Assembly: GCA_021234535.1 (NCBI GenBank) | Contig: CM037830.1 | Location: 35,092,937 to 35,156,936 of the forward strand | Reading direction: 5' to 3' | DNA from: Stichopus chloronotus | Taxonomy: Eukaryota > Echinodermata > Holothuroidea > Aspidochirotida > Stichopodidae | Length of the DNA: 64,000 nucleotides | Shown here: piece after piece, positions 1 through 12,900 of the stretch | Numbering within the stretch: the stretch's first letter is position 1 | Layout of the letters: the number at the start of each line of letters is the position of its first letter | Translations under genes and position numbers: made by a program | The notes under the pieces: model-generated | Seen by the model: the letters and a program-made list of their open reading frames with translations, nothing else | The model's database searches: none | Told to the model about the DNA's origin: nothing

Positions 1-917
1 GATCCCTCCTTACAGTCTGACCAGCACCTTCAACCTGTGCAATGGGCGGTTCCTGCATAACCATCCTAGCCTGCTGGTTGCTAGGGTACGTGCTAAGCTC
101 TACAATTCCTTGATATGGATCACTTTGTATAGCATTCAGTTCTTTCTTATTCCAGGCTGCCATGGCAGCTTCCACGTGTTGCACCTCGATGTTAGACTGA
201 GAACGCTGGGGGATGTAATTCCTGCCTGCAACCTGCCCATCTGACAAGTTCCTGGTGTGAGCTGAAACCGTGGGCTGCATGGCCATGTTCTGGTTGTTGG
301 TACTGCTGTGTGCTAAAACTACTTGCTGGGATTGGGAGGGAAAGCTGACTGTGCGGTGGACTGGGTGACCCAGCCCTACCATGGCACCATCTGGTGAAGG
401 CTGCTGCTGAGAGGCTGCTACTGCCACTGCAGCTGCTGCTGGAGGAGGCACAGACGATGAAGATGATGAGGACGATGATAAAGATATAGCAGTAGATGTG
501 GTCGTCTGGGTAACCCCTGACGATATTCCATATTGGGCTGCTGCCGCTGGTGGTGGCAATGTACCATACATATAGCTCATGCCTATATTAGGTGGTATAC
601 CCATAGCATTGAAGGGCAGGGACCCGGGAAACTGTGACGTGTTGTAAGGTAACATACTGCCCATAGTGGTGCCATGCTGTCCAAACACACCTTGCTGTGC
701 TGCTGCGATCGGGAGGTTTCCATCCGAAGGAATGTAGTTGGATAAGCTCGGCTGGAATGATGGGAGCATGCCACTTAGCTGCATTAAGTTGTGGAAGGCA
801 GGACTTTGTGGTGGTGTCAGTGTCAGGTATGGGTTGGCTGGCAGGTTGTACTGGCCGCATAAATTCTGCATTTCCTCTGCTTGTTTACGCCACAGTTCTA
901 GCCTCTCCTTATCGTGC
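1..917 (-). CDS. WNK: WNK exon: C-terminal coiled coil and Ser/Pro/Ala-rich tail (cut by window edge)
   Basis: The exon starts after TCTTTCCAG; its first base completes an Arg codon. It stays open for 305 codons to position 1 with no stop, so it is truncated by the window. It opens [19 protein letters not shown], continuing the coiled coil, then [20 protein letters not shown], a Gly/Met/Pro/Ala segment, a run of Ser, an Ala/Gln-rich stretch and a more ordered-looking end, [26 protein letters not shown] and SFPSQSQ are plausible phosphosites; that is inference. Shorter out-of-frame readings of this DNA on both strands are not genes. Confidence 0.88.
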
Positions 918-3900
918 CTGGAAAGATGGAAAGAGACAAAGATAAAAATATTGGCAGGCCTGGCATGCTTAAGAAATGATAGTGTTGCAATTATGAACAA
1001 CCTCAGGCTAGGGGAAGCATTTCATTTTCACAATCATTAATCTCTCCCCACTGCCCCCCCCCCCAACAGAATGTTTTTACTTTTGCATGATGTAATCATC
1101 CAGTCACTGATTAATCACATAAGAGGCCAGTTAACACTAGAGAAAAAAAAATCATTAAAGTTACAAACCTCTGACGGAGTTCTTCGAACTCTTTTTGTTT
1201 GTCCTGGGGTGGCACAAGAACTCCAGATAACTAGGAAAGTAAAGAAAAACAGTTCCGTGTTGATTCACTTATGTTTGCTTTTTTGAGTGACATGAAAATG
1301 CACCATCTAAAATGTTTTCAATCGGATCGGCATATGCTGATGTTTCAATGGAAGTGCAACAAACTTAAGGGACAATTTTTAACAGGCTCTTTACAAGTAC
1401 AGGCACAACAGCCACACTATATGAAAAGCGAAGCGATCGCTAAAGTTCAATGTATATTAATTAAGTCCCTTATGTTTCCATCCTACATAAGAGACCAAAT
1501 AAGAGACTACTGAGCAAATGAAATTCCTCTATGTTGCATCCATTCAAAGGCATAATTAAGTTGCTCCTATATCAGAAAAAAACATGGAAGGAATGCTAAA
1601 TATTCATGCAATGGTATCAGACCTCGAACTTTGGTCCATTTCACTTAAAAAAGCCAATTTCAACAAAAAGTATTGACTTACGGTAGAGTTTGGTGAAGAG
1701 TTGGTTCGCTCCAAGACTGGTGGGGTGTGCATGGTTGTTCCTGGCAGAGAAGTCTGTGAGGTGGTACTTTTGACACTTTGGGCACTGTCTGGACGAGGCA
1801 CTGTGTTGACATTTTCCACCCCCTGGAGTGCCGTTAAGTCGCTCACTGGCGCTGGTATGGAACTACCCTCTGAAGTGAAGCTGTCTGGAGTACCTCTGTC
1901 ACTTCCTTGTACGCTGCTTTTACTATCAGCGAACAAACCTTGGTTGGTCCCTACCTGTGGTTGGGGAACAACACTTTCGATGGTCTCCTCCTTCGACAGT
2001 TCCGGAACAAGATCTTCCGGCAGTTGACGCTTCTCTGTGAAGCTCTCCTTTCTCTTCAGTTCTTCTGTCTTTTCCTCTACTTTGGACACCTGGAATCGAC
2101 CCTTCGCAACGTTCACCGTCTCTGCTTCCACTTTGATCTGCTCCTTCTTAGCTGCTTCAGCCTCATGTTTGGGTTTTGATACTTCACCTTCTGCTGCATC
2201 ATGTGCCAACACCACCTGTTTGCTCACCTGGAAACGTCCAATCTTCTGCTCTTTCTCGGGTGCTTTGACACCACTCACACTGGAAGACATTTTCTCTTCA
2301 GACTCAGAGCCTGCTGTAACTGCCTCTTGGTCTTTCTGTGACTGATCATCCGGAACCTTCTGGACGGTAAACCTAGAGGGAGCCGCCGAATCTTTCCCGT
2401 CCTGTTTTGCAGGAGGGATGTACACCTTCAACGGTGGAGCTTCATCCTTTTGTACACCTGCTCCTCCTGTTGCTGCTGCAGGTTTAGATGGCTGATGGCT
2501 TGGAGAATCCTTTCCTTCCAGTACTGTCTCTCCAATATTTACATCTGATGCTTCGGTGCTCTGATTTGGCATCAAGTGAGGAGGATCACCCTGCTTCGTT
2601 TGTTGCGGAGCATTATGCTGATGAGAGACAACTCCTCCAGCTGCTGATGGTGCTGGTTGGTGTAATCCACTTGATGGTAGCTGATTCTGCTGTTGGTGTA
2701 TACTCATTTGTTGAGGAGGCATACCAGTCTGTTGTTGTTGTTGTAGACTTTGTTGTTGTTGTTGTTGCATATTTAATGATGGCATGATACCACTGGTCTG
2801 TGGCATACCTTGCTGCTGCTGCTGCTGCTGCTGTTGAGGGAGCATGAACCCTTGGTTGTAAGCTTGCTGCTGCTGCTGCTGCTGATGCTGCTGTTGTTGT
2901 TGCTGTTGCATAAACTGCTGCATGCTCGGTGACTGGCCGTAAAACACGACGTTATCGACACCTTGAGGGAGAGGATAGTAAGCTCCCATCGGTATACCAG
3001 GCTGCTGCAGGTACAACAGCTGCATCTGTTTGGCCATCTGAAGGTTAAAGACCGCCTGGCCTGCTTGGTTGGGCATAGCTTGTGGAACTTGTGCACCTAT
3101 CATACCACCAGCTAAAGGAGGCTGTGCTTGCTGAATGAACTGCTGTTGTGGAGCAGGAGGCTGGCTGAACGCTGACTTCTGTGGCTGTGGTTGTTTCTTG
3201 TTGTGGAGCTTTGAGAGTTTCTGATCAAGGTCCACCAGTGTTTGACGATTGTGGGCATGTTTCATTTTTGAGGTTTGTTGGACACCTTGCAGGGGCTGCG
3301 ACGCCTGTTGACTAGACGCTGCCTGTTGCTGCTGCTGACCTGCCAAGAGTTGTTGCTTAGCTGTAATGGCCTGTGTCACAGGTACTGACGATGGGTGGGT
3401 AGGGTCCAGTACCGGTACCGCACCCTGCTGGGTGGGCTGTTTCATGTACGTTGTTTGCTGACCTGTTGCAGAGTCTTGACTGGGTTGAACATCTGGTCCT
3501 TCAGCGGTATAAGTAACAGGCACAGGTGCATCTGCCTGGACTGGTGCAGCAGCACCTTGTCCTCCTGACAACTGCCTCATGACAGTTGTCTGAGAAGTGG
3601 TGGTGACAGGCATGCTCGTGGTCGTTGGGTAAACAGGCTGAGGAGCGACCACGACTCCACCCGATTCGCAAGTTGCAGGTACTGGCATCTTGGGCTGCTC
3701 AAGAAGATTGACTGGAGACTGCACAGCTCTTGTCAGTTCATCTGTTGTCATGGGAACAGAACTCTGCATGAGCGAATGACCAGCAGGAGGATGGCTACCA
3801 GAGGCTGTTGATGCTGTGGTAGTGGGAGGGATGTTCTGAGGGCTCACTACTTTCTCAAGCCTATCCATTGGTTGGGGGATTTCCTCTCTAGGGGAGACCG

Positions 3901-6900
3901 GTGCTTCTGGTGGAGATTCTAGTCCAGCAACACCCGACTCCTTCAAAGTACTTTGTTCCTGCAAGATGAACGAAGAAATGCCTTAATGGACATTGTCTAC
4001 ATCAATTTATAAAGGCGTGCTAAACAATTAATTCCACAGAATTAAAAAAACACAGCAGCAAAAATTGAGGGCAAAATACCCTCTAACCTATTAAAAACTA
4101 ATGGGCATGTGTCCTGTAGTTTCGATACTTGAGCACAAACCTCCAAACAGAAGAAATTTGATAGACCTCGAATAAGATATATTTTACAGCTTACAAAGGC
4201 ATACTTCCAACCATTGTGATTTGAAGAGAGAAGGTTAAGAGCAAGCAACCAACAAACCAGGACGAGTTTGGTGCATGATTTATTGTTGAAATGTTAATCT
4301 GCAGTTCTAGACTGTGAGCTATATAAGTAGTTAATGTCCACAGTTCATATAAAATTCCTCTCCACGTTTAAAGTTTGCATAATGTTGCACAACTAATTCT
4401 TGACAACTAACCAGAAAATAACTTTCTTTCTTAACTATCTTTCTGACCTTAAAATATCTTATTAGTCACAATGCAGCATGGATTCAGATCTATACAGGCT
4501 AATGAAAAAGCCGGAGACATCTGCTTATGTTACTCATAACTTATATTCTGTGGGGGCTCCTTAAATATTTCCATGACAAGACCAGGCCATTACTTTTTCT
4601 ATGAAGACAATACCAAGCGACGGATTAGAGTAAGCAAATTGAAAAACAGTTCTTCTAATCACTGTGTGAATACAGTGGCAGCCAACCCATTTTATAGATA
4701 AGCAAATTTTCAACAAACGAAGTGTTTTACGTCTCCAAATTAAAACCTTTCAACGTCTAATCCCTTGAATATCTGCGACTGCTTGTTTGACTGACACATG
4801 TAATGAATAAAAAAAGGAAAAAAGACACCGACCTTTTCCTCTTTCTCTTGCTCAGGCGAGGAGACAGACTTGGCATCGCTGCTGGTCACTTCCACGACAC
4901 TGGAAGTTCCATCGTCCTTTGATTTTTGGGTTTTTATCGGCGGCTGCCAGTGCTTGGCGTCCTCGCAGGTTTTGCGGAGTTGGTCCTAAGAAGTGTTCAC
5001 TGAATTGTGGCGCAATGAGACCACTTTCCATCTACGGGGCACAGAAAAAAAAAAGAGCGAAACGTGATTATACAACAGGAGTGTTTTAATGGGTCATCGA
5101 CGTCAGTGGACAGATATGAAAGTGATATCCCGTGCAAAGTTACAATGGACTCCCATTCCAAAAATGATCACCGTGGTTTCAAAAAAGGACAGCAAAAATG
5201 TTATGCACCTGCTATACATGTGTTCAGTCAGACCATTTCATTACAATCATGAAAATTAAAATAATCTGTCCATAAATGTTTCTTTGGAATAAACATTTCT
5301 TCGTCTACAAGAAAGTAACTTCCTGTGTTGAGGTGCATTCATATTTCATGTTTATGAAGTTGTTGACAGTTTCACATACAAATCAAACCGTGTGAGTAAC
5401 ATTCCTTTTTTTTTTTCACTTTTACGTTTTTCTACCTGAAAACAGAGACTACACACTTCATTCATCAATAATTAAATTTTGCATTAATCTGGTTTATGAT
5501 AAAGTTGCGTGTTCCCTGGCAGAAGTGATTCCTGAGAAATTTGTGTGGTTTCTGACAAAAGGGTAAGTGTTCATGAGAAACTGTACTATTCCTGACTGAG
5601 AGTGTGCAATTCCACACTCACATTTGCAAGGGGTGTGGTTTCTGACTTTTGTCTCTGGTAAAGGAGTGTGGTTCCTGTCTGAGGTATGTGTGTGCCATGA
5701 CTAAGGTGCATGTGTCCTGACTGATGTATGTAATTTCTGACTGAATTGGGTGTAAGCCCTGATTTTAAACTGCTTTCAACAGAACAATTTTACAGAAATA
5801 ATGTGCAGCATTACAATCTTTGATTGACCAAAATTCACCTTGTATTATAATATGATAATGGCGTGTCCATGAAAACAAAGCTACCCGGAGACAGATACCC
5901 AGCCTGAAGTTGGAAATCAGAATGACTGCTTTGGGGGGGAAGCCTTGAAAATAAATTTAAGTCCTTCAGACTCTTGACTGTGGTATATTTCAATACATTG
6001 AGCACATTTATCCTTTTAGTTGCATGATAACTTTTCCAGAATGCCTTCTGAAGATAACACTCAAGTAAAGAATACCCCACACACATGACATTGACAGAGA
6101 AAGCAAGTTAAGGAGATTACGAGATTGTCCAATATGTCCTGCGGCAGATCATCTTCGTAGCTGAATTTGAAAGTCACTCTGTCCCCTTTGACTGTCTCAA
6201 ACGAGCACTCCACGACCTGCTGTTCGTCCACAGATTTTATTGAGAGCTTCGGTGGACGTTCAGACTTTTTCTTCGCTGCTCGCTTTCTCTTCCGCTCCTT
6301 GTCGCTTTTGTCCCCCGGGAGCGTGCTGTCTGTGGAGCTGTAACATTAGACAGACACACAGATGTACTCACTAACAGAATGACATTTAAATTCCGCATCA
6401 CGAAAGACTCCCCTGGGTTGGCCATAAACTGGCGTGAAGTCGGTAGAGTGAAGTGGGAAGTCTCTTCATGAGGGTGCAGCCTATGACGCTGATCGGTAGC
6501 ACGTCTGACATGTGACAGTGGCTGTAATAGTGACAAGACCTAGCCAATTGGAAAGACTCTTGATACTGACATTTGGCAATCGGCTTAATTCCCCATTACA
6601 AACATGCACAGTATCTTGTCATAACTAATGTTGACAAATAAGAGCATGATCACTTCTGCTTGGTTGTTTTAATGTCAGAGTGTAAAATCTTAAAGGTTCC
6701 TAACGCTTCACTGGAAGCTCATGTAATTCCATGAATACATCAAAGCAGCCTTTTACTCTCCATGCTCAGAGGTAAGTCAAAATTACCATTATATTTCTTT
6801 AAAGTTTCTTGTGGAAATAGACATACTGATGTTACAACTCCAAGACCTTTACCTATGCAAAAACTATTTTCATCTTCTCTATAGATTGTGCAGAACATTC

Positions 6901-9900
6901 AGTAGGTTGTGCGTGTGTAGCAGTAATGCCTCACACAATATACAGAACTGGAAACTCATTCAAACAATATATTGCATGGGAAAGTCAAGTCTTGGAGGTG
7001 TTATGCCAGTTAACATGTATCCAAACAGAATGAAAACAATTCGACTGCATAAAAACAGGCGATTACATTTTTTTGTGACACAAGGAATTTTGCAGCTTTA
7101 TTCTCTGAAGAAGGGGGTGGGGTAGAAGAGGCGCACACGAAAATAGCCATACATGGTAAGGGATGTACCTTTGTCAATGTAAAGGTAGAAATTTTGCAGA
7201 GGGATAACATGTGACAAAAGTAGATACATGGTCCCTTGAAAATCACTCGCCTGTCATATCCAAGTGATGCATCTGTGGTAGGTTCCTTTCTTTCTGTCCC
7301 TGGTGATGCTTTAGCTACTTGCTGGGAATCCTAGACATGGACAGAGGGGAGAGAGGGGATAAAATATTACATCTTTCTTGTAACGATGTCTTTCGTGTGG
7401 TTTTTGAAGTAATAAAACCCTTTGACAAAGCACATTCGGGCATTCATGTAACACTGCTCCTATGGAACATGAACTCAAACATCGTGGTGGTGTTGAAAAG
7501 GCACCCATATGACGATGATGACCATAATTCGCATTCATCACCGAATCTTGAATTTCAAGACAACCTTAATTACATTTTGCTTTGTTAGTTGGCTGTGACA
7601 AGTTGCTGTAAGAGAAATCGATACATACGACCTACAAAAGAAAACCAAATGGCTTGGAGATGATTCCTTGTAAATATGACGGGCGAAAGGTTACATTGGA
7701 TAAACCGACGAGCAGAAATGCATTATTGTGAATCTTGTACTTTTCTGAACAGGTATAGTAGGATTAGAAACTAATTCTTTTCTTAACTTGGCATTATGTT
7801 GCAAACCCTAAGGCACTGACACTGTGATCAACATGGTGCTTGCATTCATTAAGGAAATTTGTGCAATTTTTTCAATTTTGTTTTTTGGACAAATTTTTAC
7901 ATCTTGTGGTATTTCCCAAGAAAGTGTATAAATGCTGTCAATGCAAAAGAAGGCTGATGCCAAGCAATGGCAGGTGTGCAATCATCTTTTAATCTCTACC
8001 ATTAACTCCATTAGACACTGCTGTGACTGACAGTTTTAACTTCTAAAGGGGTAAGCATTGTTTTGACCTCTTTTAACCTCTAAACAATCTTTGGCTTTCA
8101 CAACAAGATGGTGACTGGAATTTAAAAACAATTCCAGCAGCACTTGCTGTTTCAGCTATTGTGTTTAAAATTTTGTTGGACTTGACCTATGATACTTTCT
8201 GACCACTCATGCCAAACAGTGCACAATCAGTCAGTAACTTAGGACAATGAACACACCAACTGTAAAATTCTTACAGTATTTTTTTTGTCAGATACAACCA
8301 TTATATTAACAAGATAGAGTTTGCCCACTGACCACCAAAAATGATCTTTGACCCTCACAAAAAGCCCAATAGGTTCACTTTTGACGGATACCTACCACAG
8401 CTATTCACTCAATTACAATCAAGATGCTAAGATATGAAGTCTGAGTGACTTCACTATGTTGAAGTAATCTCTCTTGGAAGCAAGAAACAAACATACACAC
8501 CAATCCACTCACATACATACTGACAAACACACACACAGTCCATCCCACCATCTTCTCAATTTCTCCCCCCCCCCCCCTCACTCTCTCTCTCTTCTAACCA
8601 TTTCACAACAACAACAAAACAAAAGAAGAGCACCAACTGTGCAGAGGCTCATACCTGAATTGCCTGAGGGTAACATCAGTATCATCAGTATTATGTTTAT
8701 GTCATATCATAATCATAGGAACCGCCAGAAGTGCATAATATTGAATCAGCAACATATTACATGGACAAAAGAATCTGTAGCACTGCATAATGACCTGCAT
8801 ACAGTACAAAAGTTGGATCTTTGTCAATAAATTTGTGATACATTTAAGTGGCACTACCAAATTACAATGCTCATAACTGCATCACTCTGCAACTGCATCT
8901 ACTAGCTCATTAATGTTCATTTGCATGTGTCACATGTGGACTATAGTAGCTTGACCATTGATCTGTCAGTAGAACCCAGTATAAGGAAACTTGACAAAAA
9001 GTTGACAGGCTTGGGAAGACTAACTGACTAGACCTACATGTATACATCACACTACAGGTAGATTGAGTTTCAGTTACGACACAATCTGATTCATTGCCCT
9101 ATTACTCAGTCATTATTCTTGCACATACGGATATCTGAGATGTTGTATGACATTAAAGGGGCACCCTTAAAGTAGGAGAAAACTTTCGCAGGATTTCACA
9201 TGATGGGCCGTTGGGCCCACATAGATCCCTGGACTACACATTCATGAACACCTTAAGATAGATCACTAACAGAGTATCATTATGACAAACCATCAACACT
9301 GTACAAGAGAATCTGTAAGAGGAGCAGAATTTGCAGAATTTCATAAATAGGGCCATATGGTAAACATGGGACCTTGGACAAAGCAGTTTTGAATACCCCA
9401 AATTTGTCTACCAATCAGGGAACATTGTGTCAAAGTTACAAACAAATCCATCAAAGCATGTGTAAAAAGCAGCATTTAGAACAGAATTTCATAAAATGGG
9501 AAGTAGGGCCCACAAGGGGCCTTGGACTAAAAATCCCTGATAGGCCTAAAGGTACCACTAACAGAATATAATTGTGAGAAACCATCAACACTGTAAAAGA
9601 GAATCTGTGGGAGGAGAAACATTTTGCAGCATTTCATAAAATGGGCCATAGGGCCCACATGGGAACTCAGACAAAAACTTTTTTAACACTCCAAATGGTC
9701 CACTACCTATGGAACATTGTGTCCATGTTTCATACAAATACATGAAAGCATGACTGAAGAGGAGCATTTTGAACAATTGTGAACAGATAGAGAGACAGAG
9801 AGACAGATAGAGAGACAGATGGACAGACAAAGACAGAAAGAAAGATAAATAGATAGATTGATCGATCGATAGAGTGATGCCACACCATTACAATAACTCA

Positions 9901-12900
9901 CATCAGCTGGCTGGTATGAGCTAAAAATGATGTTGAACACACTGCTGCTAGTCTACTAATCATACAGTATTTCACATACAGCTACATGCATCAAGTGGGT
10001 GAGCGTAATTGTACATGTGATACGATAAGGTTGTCACCAATACTTCTGTCTGCTTTTACTGAGCTGTTTACCTTCAACTTTTTTCTATTTACTTTTCTTG
10101 GTAGTAGGTGCCAACTTTACAAGCCAGTATATATGGTGTGTTATTATAAAAATGTCTTGTGATCTGTGTCTACAAAAGAAAAGCCGAAACTTCTCCTCAG
10201 GGGAAAAATCCTAAATTTAGAAGTCGACCCTCACATTTAACAGATTAGGAAAGAAAAAACCTTGTGCAATGCAAGCCATTAACATTTTCAAGTTCTCCAT
10301 TTCTTTTAGCATTAGCTTTTCCTTTTAAAGTATTCAAATTTACAGGACACAGAATGCATACATAATTGAGGGGCTGGTGAAGAACAATATAGTTGAATTA
10401 AGAAAAGAAACAGGGTTTACTTCTATGAAAACATGTCCAAAAAAAAAATTAACATGTTTCTACAGCAGTCAAGCTTCATAAGTATATTTCACCTTTCATA
10501 ATGCTACATATGTTATGATTAATTGACTGAAGAATTAAGTACACAGTAGGTTTGAGACTAATATCACCTTGCAGTCTTGATTTCACACACCACTCTACAA
10601 AACCTTGCTTTCTTATGGCACATTTGTTATAGAAAACACCAAACTTGAGAATATTTCCTATAACTGTCTGCTTGATGGCAAAGAATTCTAAACTTTATTC
10701 CATCTTTCAGTAGAGAAATCTCACACATTGATGAGAATGGATACAGCAATGAATGTATCCAGTGGAAGGCACAATAGGTCAGGGTTTGAAGTGAACGAAA
10801 AGTGATCACCAACGCCCCTGGTAATTCCAAATTATGCGAATGTGATAACACCTCAGTCACACTGATATACCAAAAAAACATGATCACTCTTTCTATGAAC
10901 TACTCCTGCGTGTACTATACTGGAACGTAATGAGGTATACGGTGTTGGCATGAGTATTCACATGTATGATAAAACACTTAGGCTCAGGCATGTTGTGAAA
11001 ATGAGGCCTACTGAAGCTACACTATGAGTGTACTTTCCCCATACACATTAGAGATCACCTCCTGTACTTTTACATATGTCACAGGTCATGAGCTTGCTCC
11101 TTATTTTCAAAAATTTCAGACATAGTCTCTTAGGCCTTTCCTGCAACTAATCATATGTTGCAAGTATTCTAAATACTGGTTCACGATACTGTTGACATGG
11201 TAGATGAGAGTGCATTTGTGTTGTTGAGACAGGTAAGTAAAGAGTGCAGTATATTATATTACGCAGTGAAAGCGATAGCCTATGACCGATGACAAAATCA
11301 TCCCTCTATTTAGAAATGAACCCTGACCCTGTATTACCTCATATCAAAGTCCCCTCTCTCTGATTAATCAGTTCTCGTGACTTACGGCCATATTACATTT
11401 TCTCACAAGCAAGTATATATATATGTGATATTTCTGTACAAAAAATTTACACCTCACATGCAGGTGTCTCACCACAGAGTCTTTCTTTTTTGTATTAAGC
11501 AAAATGTTAAAGATACTGAGGTTGAAACAGAGACCTTATCTCTAGTAACCCCTCTGTGTGGTTAATATATGTGTACATGATCTATGGTCTTCCTAGATCA
11601 TAAGTGATGTAAACCGGTTAATTCAACCTTCACTGCTATCTTCGGTATCCTGCTGACTGAGATTCTTGTTTCAATACAACCTTCGAGGTCTATCTTTGTG
11701 ATAAAGGATAAATTGCCAGGCCTTTTGTTTTCTCAGCCATATTTCAAAGGAAGATAATAGGGCTGTAAATCATTAAACTTTCCTTGACTCAATGTACGCA
11801 TTGTTCGAAGTCACAAAATATTCCATCATTGTTCAAATCAAGCCAACATGCACACATATACATACAAACAAAGTCAGACACGGCGGTACTGTGCAACAAA
11901 CTTGACAATTTGCCCAACTATTGTAAGGTCGGTGATGCAATTCAGGAAGAGGCAAAATGACAAATTTGCTCTGGGAGTACCAATATATCCCAGACTGAAA
12001 GATAGATGAAAAAAAAAAAGAAAAAGAAACTGAATATCTCTTGTACTCTGATGAAAGAGAGATCTGATGTAACCAAATCTAATCTCGTCACCCTTTTGAC
12101 ATTTATGAATGGTTTCCCTGTGAATTAGGTTGCAGGCTTCCATCTTGTGTCAGAGAAGGGGAAAAAAAAGTCCCATATTTTGAGTCTGAACTAATCAACC
12201 GATGGCCAGGCGGACAGGAAGGAAGGACGACTTATCTGGACTTTTAACGCAGAGCGGAGATGATCAAAACTAATCTGAATCACCTCCCCCCTCCATCTGA
12301 GCGGATGGACGGACGGACGAATGGAGCCACCTAATAACATTGGTATCTTTTTATGGATGCCTCTACCAGAATTGGGTTAAACAACAGAAGAAATACAGAT
12401 TGAGTGCACATTGAATTATCACGGACTGAGGTCACCCCACAAGTGGTATATTTTTGCATTTTGTCCACAGCCAGATATTGTTACAGTGGCAGCTAACTGA
12501 CTCAAGTACACAGGGGTATTGCAGTCATTGCAGAAAGAGCTTGTCTGGTGAGCAGTGACATTAGATGTTTAATTCTCTCATTTGAAAGAGAGAGAAAGAG
12601 AAAAGGAACTTCTGTGAAAATTGTTCTGACAAGTGCACAGAGGACTGCCATAAAATTTGGGAAGCTTGTGCAAAAGAGCATGTGTGTCAGGGGAGGCAGA
12701 AAAATTTTAGGACCAATTGAAGACAATCCCCCAAACGCTGCCTCTGAACTGAAGAAAACTCTGTCTAAGCAGGACTGGTTGTCACCATGGACTAAACATC
12801 ACAAACATTACATTTTCCATTGCTCCCAGTAATGTGAATACTTGTTATTACACTGGCAGTCCATTGTGATAACAGCCAATGTCCAAAATAATTCCCACTA

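Noticed and set aside
583..1040. Several frames of 63-100 codons on both strands near the left edge
   Set aside because: They overlap the in-frame WNK C-terminal exon and have no independent support.
2488..3096. Open frames on the plus strand and in other minus frames across the Gln-rich exon (poly-Val, poly-Ser, poly-Leu)
   Set aside because: These are shadows of CAG/CAA repeats in the real WNK frame.
5064..5252. 62-codon plus-strand frame in a WNK intron
   Set aside because: Low-information short frame with no domain or splice support.
8474..8830. 118-codon plus-strand frame rich in His/Thr/Ser
   Set aside because: Driven by ACACAC and CTCTCT low-complexity DNA; no splice context or domain.
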